Shown: in pieces, positions 48,115 to 62,169 of the stretch
Layout of the letters: every line of letters starts with the position of its first letter
Numbering within the stretch: position 1 is the first letter of the stretch
DNA from: Hepsetus odoe
Lineage: Eukaryota; Chordata; Actinopteri; Characiformes; Hepsetidae
Length of the DNA: 64,000 bases
Reading direction: 5' to 3'
Assembly (NCBI GenBank): GCA_017165825.1
Contig: CM029376.1
Coordinates: 21,858,558 to 21,922,557 of the forward strand
Program-made: the position numbers and the translations under genes
Notes under the pieces: generated by a model
Databases searched by the model: none
What the model saw: the letters and a program-made list of their open reading frames with translations, nothing else
Told to the model about the DNA's origin: nothing

Positions 48115-51100
48115 ATGGGATTCCCAGGGAAGTGGATCTGGTTTGGAGTTCTCATTCATCTCCCGCTGTGTGGAGGCTTCGATCTCCATTTTCCGGAGAG
48201 CCTCCAGCCCGGAGCCGCGCTGCTGAACGTCTCTCTCGGGCCGGGATGGGCTTACAGGATAGACCGCAGACTCACAGCCGCGCCGCTCGGACGCCTCGTG
48301 CGGGTCGGCGGCGCAGACGGAGTGGTGTCGCTCGCGCGGAAAGTTGAGTGCACGCGCCTCCCGAGGCGCCCCGAGCCGCTGGTTTTGAGATCAACATCAG
48401 CGCAGTCCGGAAGCTCCGTGCTGCTTCACTTCAACACGTTCGTTCACGGACAGAAGTGCTTCATCAAATACAAGAGAAAAGCCCCACCGCGTCAACGGGA
48501 CGCCTGGATCTCCCTGCATTCTGGACACACGTGCTTCAGCTCGGCGATGTTGCCCATCAGCATATACGAGCATTTACCAGCCTTTACACGCGATCCACAA
48601 ATGATCCGGACTACCTGCCGGGAGGAAAAATCTGGAAAGATAGTCTCTGACCCCTGTTTGCCCCTGCAGGCCACTTTCCTCTGCACAGTGCCCACTTTCC
48701 AAGGCAAGGACCTTCTCCTGCAAGTTCAGTTGCATTTCAGCCCAAAAAGTGACCCAGCTTGGGTTATGAGCAGCGATCAGTGGGTCAAACGACCAAAAAG
48801 AAATGCCAATTCAGCCCCCCAGTTTCAGCTGCCCAACTACCAGGTTTCTGTGCCGGAGAACGAGCCCTCCGGAACCCGGGTCATCACCCTGACCGCGTTT
48901 GACCCAGACGATGGCGATGCAGGTGTTGTGGAGTACGACATGGAAGCTCTGTTTGACAGCAGATCCAATGCTTACTTTCAAATAAACCCTGACACAGGTG
49001 GTATCACAACTCTGCAGCCTTTAGACCGTGAGCTGAAAGACACCCATGTGTTCAAAGTCACAGCCACAGACAAGGGCACACCGAAAAGGTCGGCGACCGC
49101 CTATCTCACAATAACCGTCAGCGACACCAATGACCACAGTCCCATCTTTGAGCAGACCGAGTACAAGGTCAGCATTCGGGAAAACGTGGAGGTAGGGTTT
49201 GAGGTGATGACAATCAGGGCCACTGATGGTGATGCACCATCCAATGCTAATATGATCTATAAGATCTTGAATGACGCTGAGGCAAATTCTGGGTTCGAAA
49301 TCGATCCAAGAAATGGCTTGGTCAGAATCAAAGTTCGGCCAGACAGAGAGGTCCAGTCACAGTATTTGTTGATAGTGGAGGCGAACGACCAAGGCAAAGA
49401 GCCTGGTCCACGCAGTGCCACGGCAACTGTGCACATCAGGGTTGAGGATGAGAACGACAACTACCCTCAGTTTAGTCAGAAAAGATACGTGGTCCAAGTT
49501 CTTGAAAATGTGGCGGCGAATACAGAAGTAGTGCAGGTGAAGGCCACTGACAAAGATGCTGGGAATAATGCCAAGGTGCATTACAGCATCATCAGTGGGA
49601 ATGTGAAAGGCCAGTTTTACATTCACTCGCCCACTGGTGTCATCGACATCATCAACCCTCTGGATTATGAGATGATCAGGGAGTATAATTTGCGGATAAA
49701 AGCTCAAGATGGTGGCAGGCCACCTCTCATCAATGGAACGGGTATGGTTGTCGTGCAGGTGGTTGACGTGAATGACAATGCCCCCATGTTTGTCAGCACA
49801 CCTTTTCAAGCCTCAGTGCTGGAGAATGTCCCTGTTGGTCATTCTGTGATTCACATTCAAGCAATTGATGCAGATTCAGGGGACAATGCTCTCTTGGAGT
49901 ACAGACTCACAGACACATCACCTGGTTTTCCTTTTGTCATTAACAACAGCACTGGGTGGATTACTGTCAGCCAAGAGCTGGACCGAGAGACTACTGAGTT
50001 TTACACATTTGGTGTGGAGGCAAGGGACCATGGGGTTCCTGTGATGTCATCCTCATCAAGCGTGAGCGTGACCGTGTTAGATGTGAATGACAATGTCCCT
50101 ACCTTCACACAGAAAACATACAACCTGAAGATCAATGAAGATACTGCTGTGGGGGCCAGTGTGCTCACTGTCACAGCTGTGGACAGGGATGTGAACAGTG
50201 TGGTGACCTACCAGATAACTAGCGGAAACACACGAAATAGATTTGCCATCACCAGCCAGAGTGCTGGCGGCCTTATTACTCTAGGCTTGCCTCTGGACTA
50301 CAAACAGGAGCGGCATTACGTTCTCACAGTAACGGCCACGGATGGCACACGCTTTGACACGGCGCAGATTTTCATCAACGTCACCGATACCAACACCCAC
50401 CGGCCAGTGTTCCAGAGCGCCAACTACCAGGTGTTAGTGAGTGAAGACAAGCCAGTGGGCTCCACTGTTGTGGTGATAAGTGCTACAGATGAAGACACTG
50501 GTGAAAATGCCCGCATTACCTATGTGATGGAAGACAATGTACCACAGTTCAAGATCCACCCTGACACGGGTGCCATCACCACTCAGATTGAAATTGATTA
50601 TGAAGACCAAGCTTCCTACACATTAGCCATTATCGCACGTGATAATGGCATCCCTCAGAAATCTGACACCACCTATGTGGAGATCATTGTCCTTGATGCC
50701 AATGACAACGCACCTCAGTTTCTCAGGGACATCTACCAAGGCACTGTGTTTGAGGACGCACCTGTGTACACAAGTGTGCTTCAGGTGTCGGCCTCAGACA
50801 GAGATTCAGGGCCCAATGGCCGGGTGAGCTACACTTTTCAGGGAGGGGAGGATGGTGAGGGGGATTTCATCATTGAGCCTTACTCAGGGATAATCAGAAC
50901 AGCCAGGAAGTTGGACAGAGAGAATGTAGCCATATATAACCTCAAGGCTTTTGCTGTGGACAAAGGTGTTCCCCCTCTGAAAGCAGCAGTGGACATTCAA
51001 GTGACAGTGCTGGACATTAATGACAATGCTCCAGTGTTTGAAAGGGATGAATTGTACATTTATGTGGAGGAGAACAGTGCAGTGGGTTCCACTTTGGCTC

Positions 51101-54100
51101 GCATCAGTGCCACAGATCCTGATGAGGGAAGCAACGCACAGATACTATACCAGATTGTGGAGGGTAACGTTCCAGAGATCTTTCAACTGGACATTTTTAG
51201 TGGGGATCTCATTGCCCTTAATGACCTGGATTATGAGGCCAAGAAGGAGTATCTGATTGTAATCCAGGCCACCTCTGCCCCTCTGGTCAGTCGGGCCATC
51301 GTACACATTCGCCTTGTGGATGTCAATGATAACTACCCCGTTTTGCAGGATTTTGAAATCATTTTTAACAACTTTGTCACTAATAAGTCCAACAGTTTCC
51401 CAGTAGGTGTCATTGGGAAGGTGCCTGCTCATGACCCAGATGTGTCTGATAAGCTCCTCTACACATTTGTGGAGGGAAATGAGCTGAGTCTGCTGATTCT
51501 GAACCAGGACACAGGAGAGCTGAAGCTCAGTAAGGACCTAGACAACAACAGAGCATTGGAAGCCACCATGAGAGTGACGGTGTCAGGTATGGTCACTGCT
51601 TTTGTACTTTAGAAGGCAATTACATGGTTGCAACTTTTTGTTTGTCAAAAATGACCAAATAAGTCAGCTAGTATCAGTTAATCCTTACACACCTGCTTTA
51701 AGCTTATTTAAATGCTGAAGCAGAGACTCAGCAGGCTGGTAGCTGGTAGGCTAGTAGGCCTGGTAGTGGTAGCAGTGTGGAGACTACTCTGTTGATGGCA
51801 AATGGGCATCCTCTTGTGTGAATTTATTATTTTTTTTCATATTGCCTTCTTAATGTACCTGTGAAGCCTGTTCTTCTTCTGTGATTAGTTTTGTTTAATG
51901 ATCTGCGTTCCTCTGCTGGTATGAACTGATGGGCTGTGCTGGAGTGTGGTGTTAAATATTACCTTCCGATTGACTGGAGTGTCCTTTACACTCCTGACAT
52001 CCTAGTTAAGGAGTCTTCTTTCAGGGCTGAAGTAATTCCTATTATTTTTATTCATGCATTAATGCTGTTGCTTATGTTATTATTTATTTATTTTTTGTAT
52101 GTGTGCCCATTAGGAGTGGGCATTAAACTTTCCAAAAATCTCACTAATGTGATAATAGTTTGATTTAAGTTCCTTTGAAAAATTGCTTCAGAATTTCAGC
52201 AGCACATTTGCAGAGGTTTACAGTGAGTCAGGACCCATCAGTGTAGTTCTGCTGCTTTTTGACAGCCCATCAGCTCCGACCACTGGCTGTTCAGTAGAGC
52301 TCTGTAAGCCCATGTGGTTTCCATTACATCCATAAGCTTTGCGGGTTCTGTGTGTGAATGTGTCCTGGACGTGCTGCAACCCTTAACTTGATTTGAAGAA
52401 ATAAGCCATGGCATGTGCCGCTGCTTAGCAGAAGCAGATAAATAAGCTTCCTGGTATATGCCTGGAGAGAGAACACAAAAAAATGGGGGGGGTCAAAATG
52501 GTAGATTGTTCTTAAAGGACCGTGTGTAAAGATGATTAAAATTTGACGGAAACGATGTTGTCCGTGGTTATGTTTGCGTATCATGAAGAATGAATATAGG
52601 CGAATAATGTAATTGATTAAACAAATCAATTAGTTTCCATGTTACTCACGGATAAAGTAGTTTATTGTTTTTACTTCTGTAACGCTACTTAATTCAGCTC
52701 AGAATTACCTGATGAACTGAAATGAGATGAACCAGGAGTGCTCTAACTGGTACACAGCAGGGTTATTTCAAGAATAAATTCCCAATTCAAGAATTGTGTG
52801 CAGTGGTTGTGGAATTTATGTGCCTGATTTCAACTCGTATTTCTTTTTTCAAGTAACAAGCCAGTCTTCAGTTCCTTTTTCCTTTATAGAGAAAATGACT
52901 AGTCTGAGATGGAGAGCAGGCCAGCATGAACTAGGCTGACTAGTATTATTTATGTCATACAAAAGTACTTCAGTCAGCCAATAAAAATAATTCTACCATT
53001 TTGTATAAGAGCTAAAATGGTCTGATTCTGATTGTGGCTTGTTCCTCTTTAGAACATGTTTTCATTGTATTTAACCAAGGATCTTTCTAGACTTAGCTTG
53101 ATGTTCCAGGTTCTTATTCCGTGTCCCCTCTATTTCAAAGCTCATTAGTGTTTTTTCAAGGAGCCCCAGAATAAACTGTAAGCCTAAATGCAAGCATTTC
53201 TTTTAACAGTCATCAGATTTTCCATTGGTAGCATGGTTTTATTAGAAACGGATTGTATGAGAGCAAAAGCTGCTTGCTAGAAAGTTTCCTGTTTTCTCAA
53301 GAAGAGACAACAACTAAAGGACATCGTTATGTTAATCCTTCAGCTCAGCTCCCTGAAAGTTCTCAAGCCAGTCGCCCGTTACCGTCCAGGCTTTCGTTTT
53401 TGTTCACTTCCAGCTTTGAGGGCATGAGGAGATGTTTACTGTGGGGAGAAAAGGACATGAGGACAGTGCATGGTGCTGTTCATGACCAGTGAGCTGCTCT
53501 GGATGCAGATGAATTGGTGCTGTGATCTCTCACTTGATTTGAACTTCTCTAGGGCTTTCCTTCTGTTCCTGGTTATAGGTGGTTGGTTGGCACTCTCAGA
53601 ATAAAGATGACGTTGAATTCCAGGAGTGATCTCATTGAACATTAATGATTGCTCACTCATAGCTCATTTAAAGAAGCTGATAAATCTTTTTTTTTTAGGT
53701 TGTAAATGCATATTTGCATATGTTTTCATAGATTTAAAAAAAAAAAATGTTATTCTTGTCATTAAAACAAATTAAAGGTTTTCTACTAGAACACAATTCA
53801 TTAGCACAATTCATAGCTGACTTTACATAATCTAAATATGTAGTTCTGTTTAAATTGTATAGCATAAGGAAAAAACCCTCTTTATATGTAATATACCCCT
53901 TTATATTCAGTTATTAAAATTGTTTTTGAATGAATGAGTTTAATGTAGTATGTAAACATTGTAAAAATATGCTCATCAGTCAATTCAGTTAACTGTATAG
54001 AAACTACTCTGCAAAAGCCAGCTTTTTCTTGGGTCACTAAGACCAACGGTACTATATACACCTTTTATGCCTACAGGACTATTGAATTTAGAAGGGGTCT

Positions 54101-57100
54101 TTAAGCCAAGACTGCTTCTTGAATAAGGAAAAATACATGGCAAATACAAAAAAAAAAAAAAAATACAAAATACATGGTTTTCAATAAGCTGAAAACAGCT
54201 TATTGAAAACATATTGGCAAACAAAATAGCCTATTTAATTATATAGGATAAAGAGAGGTTGGAAAATGCATATTTCAAATTAAAGTAAAGCATTTTTGTT
54301 GCATAAAACTGTACCATCATCCTTAGTTGACCTCGCTGGAAAAAAGAAAAGAATAAAAATGTAGAATGTGGCTCCTTTATGACATTTTCACTAAAAATTT
54401 GAGTATTTTGGATCTAATGCAAAGTTACGAAAACTCACAAGCAAACACATACTTGGAGTCCTCATGCAGTGGACTCAAACAGACCTTTTCTCCAGTTATT
54501 TCACATCGTTGACTCTTTCACGTCTGCTGTTGGTCGCGTTCCAGACGTGTCCGTAAAGAAGGAAGACTAAGCTTATCTGTGGTTCTTTTGGAATTTTTTA
54601 TTTATTTATTTCTGAGCTGTAATTTAATATTAGATTTTGAGCATGTCTTATAAAAACATCTGTGCTTCATTTTTAGTTGAAGTTTTAATATAATCCACTA
54701 AATTAGCTGGTTTTTGGATTGCAGCCTTTTACTGGCGGTTGCTGGGAAAGCATAGGCAACGAATCTGACTGCTTTTTATGTAACATCTATGCATTTTTAT
54801 AAACTACTTTTAGGTTCTTGTTGAGGTTTTTGCAGTTTTGAGTAAGAGATGCTCCTATGTACAGAATCCTAATGGAATTTTTTAGTTATAGCACACAAAA
54901 CGTCACACTGTGTCCTAAACATTTACATTTACGGCACTTAGCAGACGCTCTTATCCAGAGCGACTTGCATGTCTTAATTACAGGGACAGTCCCCCTGGAG
55001 CAGCTCAGGGTTAAGGGTCTTGCTCAGGGACCCAGTGGTGGTAGTTCTAGAGGTGGGATTCGAACCTGGGACCTCTTGTTCCAGAAGCAAGTACCCTACC
55101 ACTAGACCACCGACACCCTAAACCACATCAACATCTCTGCACCTTAATCATCCTAATCAAGAACTAGTTTGTGTTGGTTGGCCTGGGTTTGATGATGTAT
55201 TTACCAAAAAGATTTGGCTGACCATTGACTTCAAGTATTTGATAGCAGCATTCTGGTACTGATCGAAACATATACTTCAAACATGCCTTATCCAATTGAC
55301 TACATCCAGGGTAAGCGGAAGTTGCTGCAGAAAACACTTGATATTGTCTGTCCACTGGCTCCTATAACAAAAAATCAGCTTATTTGCATGAATTTTTGGC
55401 CAATCAACCATACAAACGTATCACTCGTACTGACTGGTTGCTGTAGAAGTCGTGACCGAGATTAGGTTTTAAACACTTTAGTATTATTTTAAACAAGTCA
55501 GTCCTCTGTTCCTGGGTTATGGAAGTACATCATCCCCTTGGTGTCCTCTGTGGCTGTCCCCTCGTCTTCAGAGGAAGGCCTGAGGAGGAGAATTTGAGAA
55601 GTTCTGGCTCTCGTCTGTTGTTGGCATGGTGACCGTGAGCATTGTGGAGCTTTCAGGCATTCTGTCCGGACAGGGGGGTTCGAGCACGGGCCCCTTTTGT
55701 GGAGAAGGGTGAAAAGGGAGGGGGTTTGTGATGGAGGCAAGAGGGGGTTTCTTACACAACGAGGAGGGGTTGAGCCATTGTCCTCATGCAGATTTCTGTC
55801 ACTGAAGACAAAGCTGTTTGTGTGTTGAAAACTCAAGAAAAGGGAACTGCTGAATGAGGAGAGTGTTTCTGTCTCACTTGGTCTGTGGTGGTGGGTCTAC
55901 AATCAAGAATTTATCAGCAACTCGTCCTCCAGCCACCAGCTAGCCTTTATACGTTAAAATGCTCGGTTGGTCAAGGCATGGTTTCACACTCACATTGGCT
56001 AGAAAAGCTGTCATTTTGTTTCCACTTCCATCTTCTAGGGTGTAATGGTGTCCACAATTGGTTCCTAATAGTTTTCTTCAGCCAAAGGACACTGCATGGC
56101 TGTAACCTCACTGTTATGTTACTATTGTTCTGCCAAAACTACTTTTAAATGCAGCCTAGTAGGACTCTTGCTCAATGACTATTCTTAATTTCCATATGAA
56201 ATTCGAATGGTTGCCATTGGATACCACCCAATGTTTGACAAAGAAAGCAGAAAGGGTCTTTTGGTGGATTTTTCTGCACCACTACAAAGGCCAAAGGGTA
56301 TTATATTCTCCGTTTTTAAAGCCCAAACTCCACATTCCACCTCCTGAAACTTCAACAGAAGGAAGCAAACGGTGCATTCCAGGTCACTTAAGTGCTTGAC
56401 CCCCAGTAATTGAAAATTCCTCATTTAAACTCCAGAACGTCATAATAACCAGGCAGCGTGGCCGAGGACTTGAAATAGATATCAGATGCCTGCTTCAGCA
56501 TTCAGAAATGTGTTTAATTTTAATCTCATGTGATTTATGCTGTATGAAATAGTGTGAAGTACTAAACAAACACTGACATTACACAGCATTTAGGCTCAAA
56601 AGATCCATCAGACCCTTTTTTTTTTTTTTTTTTTTTTTAAATCATAACCACACCTGCTAGCTCGATTACATTAACTGAGCCTGAATTTCTGCTTTAACTG
56701 CAGTACCCATAAACTCAGAAATGGCCATAAAAAAAACCAGTATCCACAGCTGTGGTGGCAGGCGCTTCACTGCATGCTGCTTACTGCTCATTCTTGCCGA
56801 GTGTGCTGAGAGCAGCTAAAGCAGGCCTGTCACTGATAATGTTAACAAGATGCATAACAGATTCACAGGGCCTGTTTGGAGAGGTGTGGCCACCATTATG
56901 GAGCACTTAGACTATGCTCTCTCTGTGGGAGAAACCTTTGTTCATGAACTTTCTTTAAGTGCACCGTTCCTGCATTCCACAGACGCCATACCAAGATAAA
57001 ACGCAATTTTAATAAGCTTGAGAAATGGAAGCAGTTTGTGTGTAGAGAAGGCACATAGTTCCTGTTAAGTAGTAGCAATGCTGATGGGATTAATTCATCA

Positions 57101-60100
57101 AAGCCATGATCTCCAATAGAGATGCAGAAAAACATTGAGTTAACTTCACTTTATATATCTTCACTTATATACCAGTAGCTTGTTGGGAACTTACCTGACA
57201 CCTGGCAGTATTTGCAGAATTTTAAGGTCACTGTTTTTGATGCAGTTAAAGGTTGGTCTGCCTTATTTTTTATCAAAACTATTAAAATGTTTAAGCTCAT
57301 GTAAATGTTTTGAAATATTCAGTTGTCCTAAGACAATCTTTGAGTGATTTAAATTGAGAGTCTATTCAGCAATTGATAATGGTCCTCAAATAATGAGTAA
57401 AATGACATGATCACATCTATTTATTCAGAAACAAAAATAAGGAGAAGCTGAAAATGACATTACATTAATATGTCAATGTTTTCATTTACCACTGAGCACT
57501 AGAAATGTACAAAATTTGAAATAAATATCATTCTATAAATCTATCAATCTAATGGTGACTCGCCTCTTCTGGAAATGTGGCATTCATAGGAAGTGTATTT
57601 TATATCTGGGCTCTGCCGAGTGTGTGTGTGTGGGCAGTTTCAGACTTTTTTTCAGACTACATTTTTTATTTATTTATTTATTTTATAGATTTTGGTAAGT
57701 TCTCTCAGTTCGGTAGCCCACCCGCTCTGCAGTGGGCACTGTCTGTTTTCACTCTCAGCTGTGCCCATTGTGCTATGGAGGCCAGTTGGCCCAGCGCCAC
57801 ACTTATTTAGGTCAGCTTTCAGTCATGTTCTTGCCCCTGCTGCTGCCAGTGAAGAAGGACATGTGTCTTGGTGTTAGTTGACTGGTGCTTTTCAGTACTG
57901 TTGGCTGCTTGTTGTCCAGCTTGATCTTGACTTTCCAGACTATCTACCAAGACTGGAAATCAAAGGTCTTGCACAGTAAATCAGAAACATCTGGATTAAT
58001 ATAATTTTTCAGTAAACTCAATTAAAATTCATAGTTTTAAAGATTACATTATTGAAGGATACCAATATTTCAGCGCCACTACTCAGGTTCAACTTAAACT
58101 AAGGAATTCTAGCCATGTAAATTGATGCGTCAATTGTCCAAAGGATCATTTGAGGACTGTTACAGCCTAAAATATGTTTTGATGTATCAGCTTAGCTATA
58201 ACCGTGTGCGTTGACTGATTAAACTGGTAATTCAGTGCTCATTGTAAAGTCACATTTCGCAGTCTGACCGTTCTGAGGAGAGGGAGGGAGCTTTTAGTGC
58301 AGTCATATTTGTGTCGTCTTCTTCTTTCAGCTGTTCCTGTTTTAGAGTCACCACAGCGGATCATCAGTTTCCTTTTCTTCCTGTCTTCTGCATCTTCCTC
58401 CTTCAAACTGACCACCTGCATGTGCTCTCTCACCACGTCCATAAACCTCCTCTTTGGTCTTCCTCTTTTCTGGCAGCTCCATCTTCAACATCCTCCTCCC
58501 AAACCAACGCAACCTTGCTTCTCTCACCTTTGTCTCCAAACGTCCAACCTGAGCTGTCCCTCTAATATCCTCATTTCTAATCCTGTCTATCCGCCTCACA
58601 CCCAAGCAAAATTTCAGCCTCTTTAGCTCCACCTCCTGTCTTTTCGTCAGTCTCCAGCCCGTATAACATAGCTGGACTCACTACTGTCTGTAGTCTGATT
58701 TGTTTGTAGTTAATGTACGAGAATTAAAATGAAAATGTATTTATTTATTTTTAAAATTTGGATGTATATTATTCCTTGATTGTCAACATAAGCAGTTAAT
58801 TACTTGATTGCTAATATAATCGGCAGGGATGGGCCTACATTGGCTGTATGTGTGTTTAACATAAATTAGGTTGCTATAAGGCCACATACTGTTCCTAGCC
58901 TGACCACCCATTTCTGTGTATGAAACATCTAGTCCACTGCTGACATGCAGCAGCAGTCCTCCTGCGGCTGCTGTTTGACAGGTGTGTGACAGTCTTAACA
59001 TCAGCCAGTATAATTTACACTGGAGGTGTGCCAAGACCACACTCAGGTTTAGGATGTGAATAAGTGCTTTGTTTTACTGCCTGCTGGAAAGAATTGAAGA
59101 GGAATTTACATAAACTGTCAGTTCAGTATCAGCGTTTGCAAACCTAAAGCCACGTGGCCAAGAAGTGATAAAACATCTTTGCCCTGGCTCAGGGTAGGTT
59201 GACATTGAGGATCGTGTTATCCTAACGTAATTATAAATGTTCCCCTGTGGGTGGGATATTAGATCATTTAGGCTTTCCTCTGTACTATTAGCCAATATCT
59301 GGCTCTAGAATTACTCTGCATATGTTAAGGCAATCTGCTAGTATGCCCGCTTCACATGTTACCCATTCAGTATCCGTTTCAGGCAAGTGGAACGATGAAG
59401 AGAAGGTGCAAAAGAAAGAGCAGCCCTCTTTACAGATGCAAGGCAGAATGGTTCCTGAATTTATGACCACATTTCTGGACTTAAATGCACAAGTCACTTC
59501 AAAGCAAACACATGCGAACAATTTGGCGTTAACTTCACTGCATTTTTGCTGACATGGCTTTTGGGTGCATAGAACATACAGTGGGTTTGCAGGAACTTTG
59601 TGATCAATGATGTTTTCAGTTCTTTTGGATTAAGAAAAAATAAACAAAAAAATCTGTTTTGAGAGTAAATTGCCATCATTAGATGTTTGTTTTTTATTAT
59701 TTTTTTTTTTACATAGGGCATTTTGAAGTTTCTTTTTAGTTGAAAATGTGAAGCATCCCTGAGAGGCTTTAGGGGCAATCATTTATACTGATGCTGCCTG
59801 CTGTCACACATGCCTTGGATGGTCCCATTTCCAGAACTGTGAAATAAATTTTCTGACTTTAGTGTTTTTATGGACTTTTAAGTCAGAAAATGAAAGCATG
59901 GATGCAACTGTATTTAACCAATTTGTGGTTTATTGTTGATCGCAAACCATCATTTCAACACGTTAACCTGTACTTAGTAAAAATAAATAAAAAAGAAATT
60001 AAATAATCAGCCAAAAAGACAGGAAAAACTAACACAAAACCCATTTAAAGCACAAACCAATGGGCAGGTGCTGAAGCTACCGATTTACTCCTTTATTTTT

Positions 60101-62169
60101 GGGTCAACAGTTTTTAAACTGTAAAACACTTGAAATACTGACGTCTGAAAGTAAATATTCGTGTTGATTGACTTTTAAATCGATCAGCACAATTTGTCCT
60201 GCCTTAGTTTTGAATTCGGATTGTATGTTTTTTGTGCGTTTGTGTGAACTAAGGCAGAAGTCTGTGTTATGTCTACGGCTGGGCGTCTGGCTGTACTGAT
60301 TTTATGTGAAAGGACAGCGTAACAGAGTGGAAATGTCTCTTCATTGTCCAGCAATTATAGCTCTCTCCATTCAAACGACAGTGGGGCCTTTTACACAGGG
60401 CTGAGCAGGAGGGATGGGAGAATACACTACACCCCAACAATGCTTTAAACAGGGAGAGACAATAGAGCACCGCCATCATGGTGAAGAGAGCAGATGTAGT
60501 ACACGGCTCACGGCCTGTTGGATATGTTGAAGTAGTGCTTGAGGATGGGTCATTGCTGTCCAGTAGCAGGGGGGAAAGTGATCTAGTGTTCTTGTTTCTT
60601 TTTCATTCAGGAGCACAAAGCAGGACACTTTTTGTAGCAGCTTAAAGCAGTAGATTCAACATGTCTCTTAGAACATTTACACACTTTTGTAACAGGGAGG
60701 TTTTACATTGCTGTGTAGGCAGTTGAAGAAAGCAAACCAAAAAAAGTGGTGGATTTAATTGGGTTAATTCAAATAAACATGAAATAATCATTTAAATTAT
60801 TTACAAATCAATACATTACTTATAATAACTACATTGAAATGATCAGCACGTAAATAAATTCATTTTGGAAAGTCACAAACAATAAATAGCTTTTGGTTAG
60901 AAACCCAAAAGATTAACCACCCCTGGTCAAAGCTCATGCTTCTAAATGAAAAGAAGTTAACAGCATCCACAGAGAACAAAGTAAAACCTGCTGTTTTCTG
61001 TTTTTAAGCGCTGTTTTATAGAAAATGAAAATTAAACTTTGCTTAAATTTGCACTCTTATTTTGTTGCCAATACATTAAAGTAAAAAAAAAAAAGTGCTT
61101 TTAAGTGCTCAGAAGTGCATTCTTTGCTTCCAGCTAAATGCCTAGTTGACATTTTTAAATGTGTGAACTTTTTTATTTATTTTATTTATTTTTTTAATTC
61201 CAAGAACTGTTTATAAATCCGAAATGTAATGTGTCTATGTATGAATGACATGCTTAGTACAGGCATTTGTGTGCACAAAATATTTCGACATGTTATAAAT
61301 AACAGGGATAGCAGTGGAAATTCTGAAATATGTGGTGATTTTAGTGTGTAAGTTTAACTTTTTTTCTTAAAATAAGCTGAAAACATAAATGTGACTGGAC
61401 TATTTATATATAAAAAAAAAAAAAAGGTTGTTTAAGTTATTCTGATTATAACATCAAATTCTGACCGATGCTTTAGTAAACCTTTGGTGTATAGTCATAT
61501 CACATTTCTTCATCTTTCCTGTGTTCTCAGATGGCCTCCATCAGGTCTCTGCTCTCTGCACTCTCCGGGTCACCATCATCACGGACGACATGCTGACCAA
61601 CAGCATCACTGTGCGACTGGAGAACATGTCTCAAGAGCGTTTCCTGTCTCCTCTGCTGGGTCTGTTCGCTGAGGGCGTGGCGGCGGTCCTGTCCACCAGT
61701 CGTGAAGGAGTCTTCATCTTCAATGTCCAAAATGACACAGACGTGGGCGCCCCCATCCTCAATGTCACCTTCTCAGCCCTGCAACCTGGTGGTGGCCCGG
61801 TACGGTACTTCCCCACTGAGGAGCTGCAGGAGCAGCTGTACCTGAACCGCTCCCTGCTGACGCTCATCTCCACCCAGCTTGTGCTGCCTTTTGATGACAA
61901 CATCTGCCTGCGTGAGCCCTGCGAGAACTACATGAAGTGTGTGTCGGTGCTGAAGTTTGACAGCTCCGCCCCATTTGTGACTTCTGACACGCTGCTCTTC
62001 AGGCCCATCCACCCTGTGAATGGGCTGCGGTGCCGCTGTCCTGACGGCTTCACCGGAGATTACTGCGAGACTGAGATAGACCTGTGCTATTCAGCACCGT
62101 GCAGAAATAATGGCCGATGCCGGAGCAGTGAGGGTGGATACACCTGTGAGTGCCCAGAGGATTTTACAG
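48115..62169 (+). CDS. celsr1: Cadherin EGF LAG seven-pass G-type receptor 1 (Flamingo family), N-terminal exons; continues beyond window
   Basis: Exon 1 is 48115-51586 (1157 codons plus one base, donor GTATGG). Exon 2 is 61531-62169 (phase 1 to phase 1, donor GTGATT). A signal peptide (WIWFGVLIHLPLCGG) is followed by a Cys-containing pro-region and a furin-type RPKR at residues 226-229. Nine cadherin repeats then span about residues 235-1150, with repeated LDRE, DxNDNxP and DTNDHxP calcium motifs. Exon 2 gives the membrane-distal linker (VRLENMSQERFLSPLLGLF) and two EGF-like units (DNICLREPCENYMKC..., DLCYSAPCRNNGRC...). Laminin-G, GAIN, seven-TM and tail lie right of the window. CELSR proteins form homophilic bridges at apical junctions and set planar cell polarity with Frizzled and Vangl. 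CELSR1 fits better than CELSR2 or CELSR3, and linkage to gtse1 supports it; the a or b duplicate is undecided. ATG context is gagccATGGG. Confidence 0.95.
54925..55118 (-). mobile_element. tRNA-derived SINE (family C)
   Basis: Minus-oriented: agcagacgctcttatccaga core on the left, tRNA-like head (complement of ggttcgaatcccac and tggtctagtggtaggg) on the right. Confidence 0.85.
58310..58680 (-). mobile_element. LINE 3'-end remnant with C-terminal ORF2 residues
   Basis: The minus strand reads through a decayed ORF2 C-terminus with ELKRLKFCLGVRRIDRIRN, EDIRGTAQVGRLETKVREAR, LRWFGRRML and ERMHMQV-like pieces, ending before the conserved 3' end (ggatcatcagtttc...gccacagcgg). It is 5'-truncated in the usual way of LINE insertions and matches the fragment at 25681. 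Confidence 0.8.

Larger units (their letters stand above)
51587..61530 (+). other. celsr1: First intron of celsr1 (9.9 kb)
   Basis: AT-rich intron between the cadherin exon and the first EGF exon. It holds a SINE (54925), a LINE 3' end (58310) and several poly(A/T) runs (56618, 61084, 61411). No nested gene is convincing; a 112-codon minus-strand frame at 55498-55836 is the longest open frame and is discussed separately. Confidence 0.7.
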
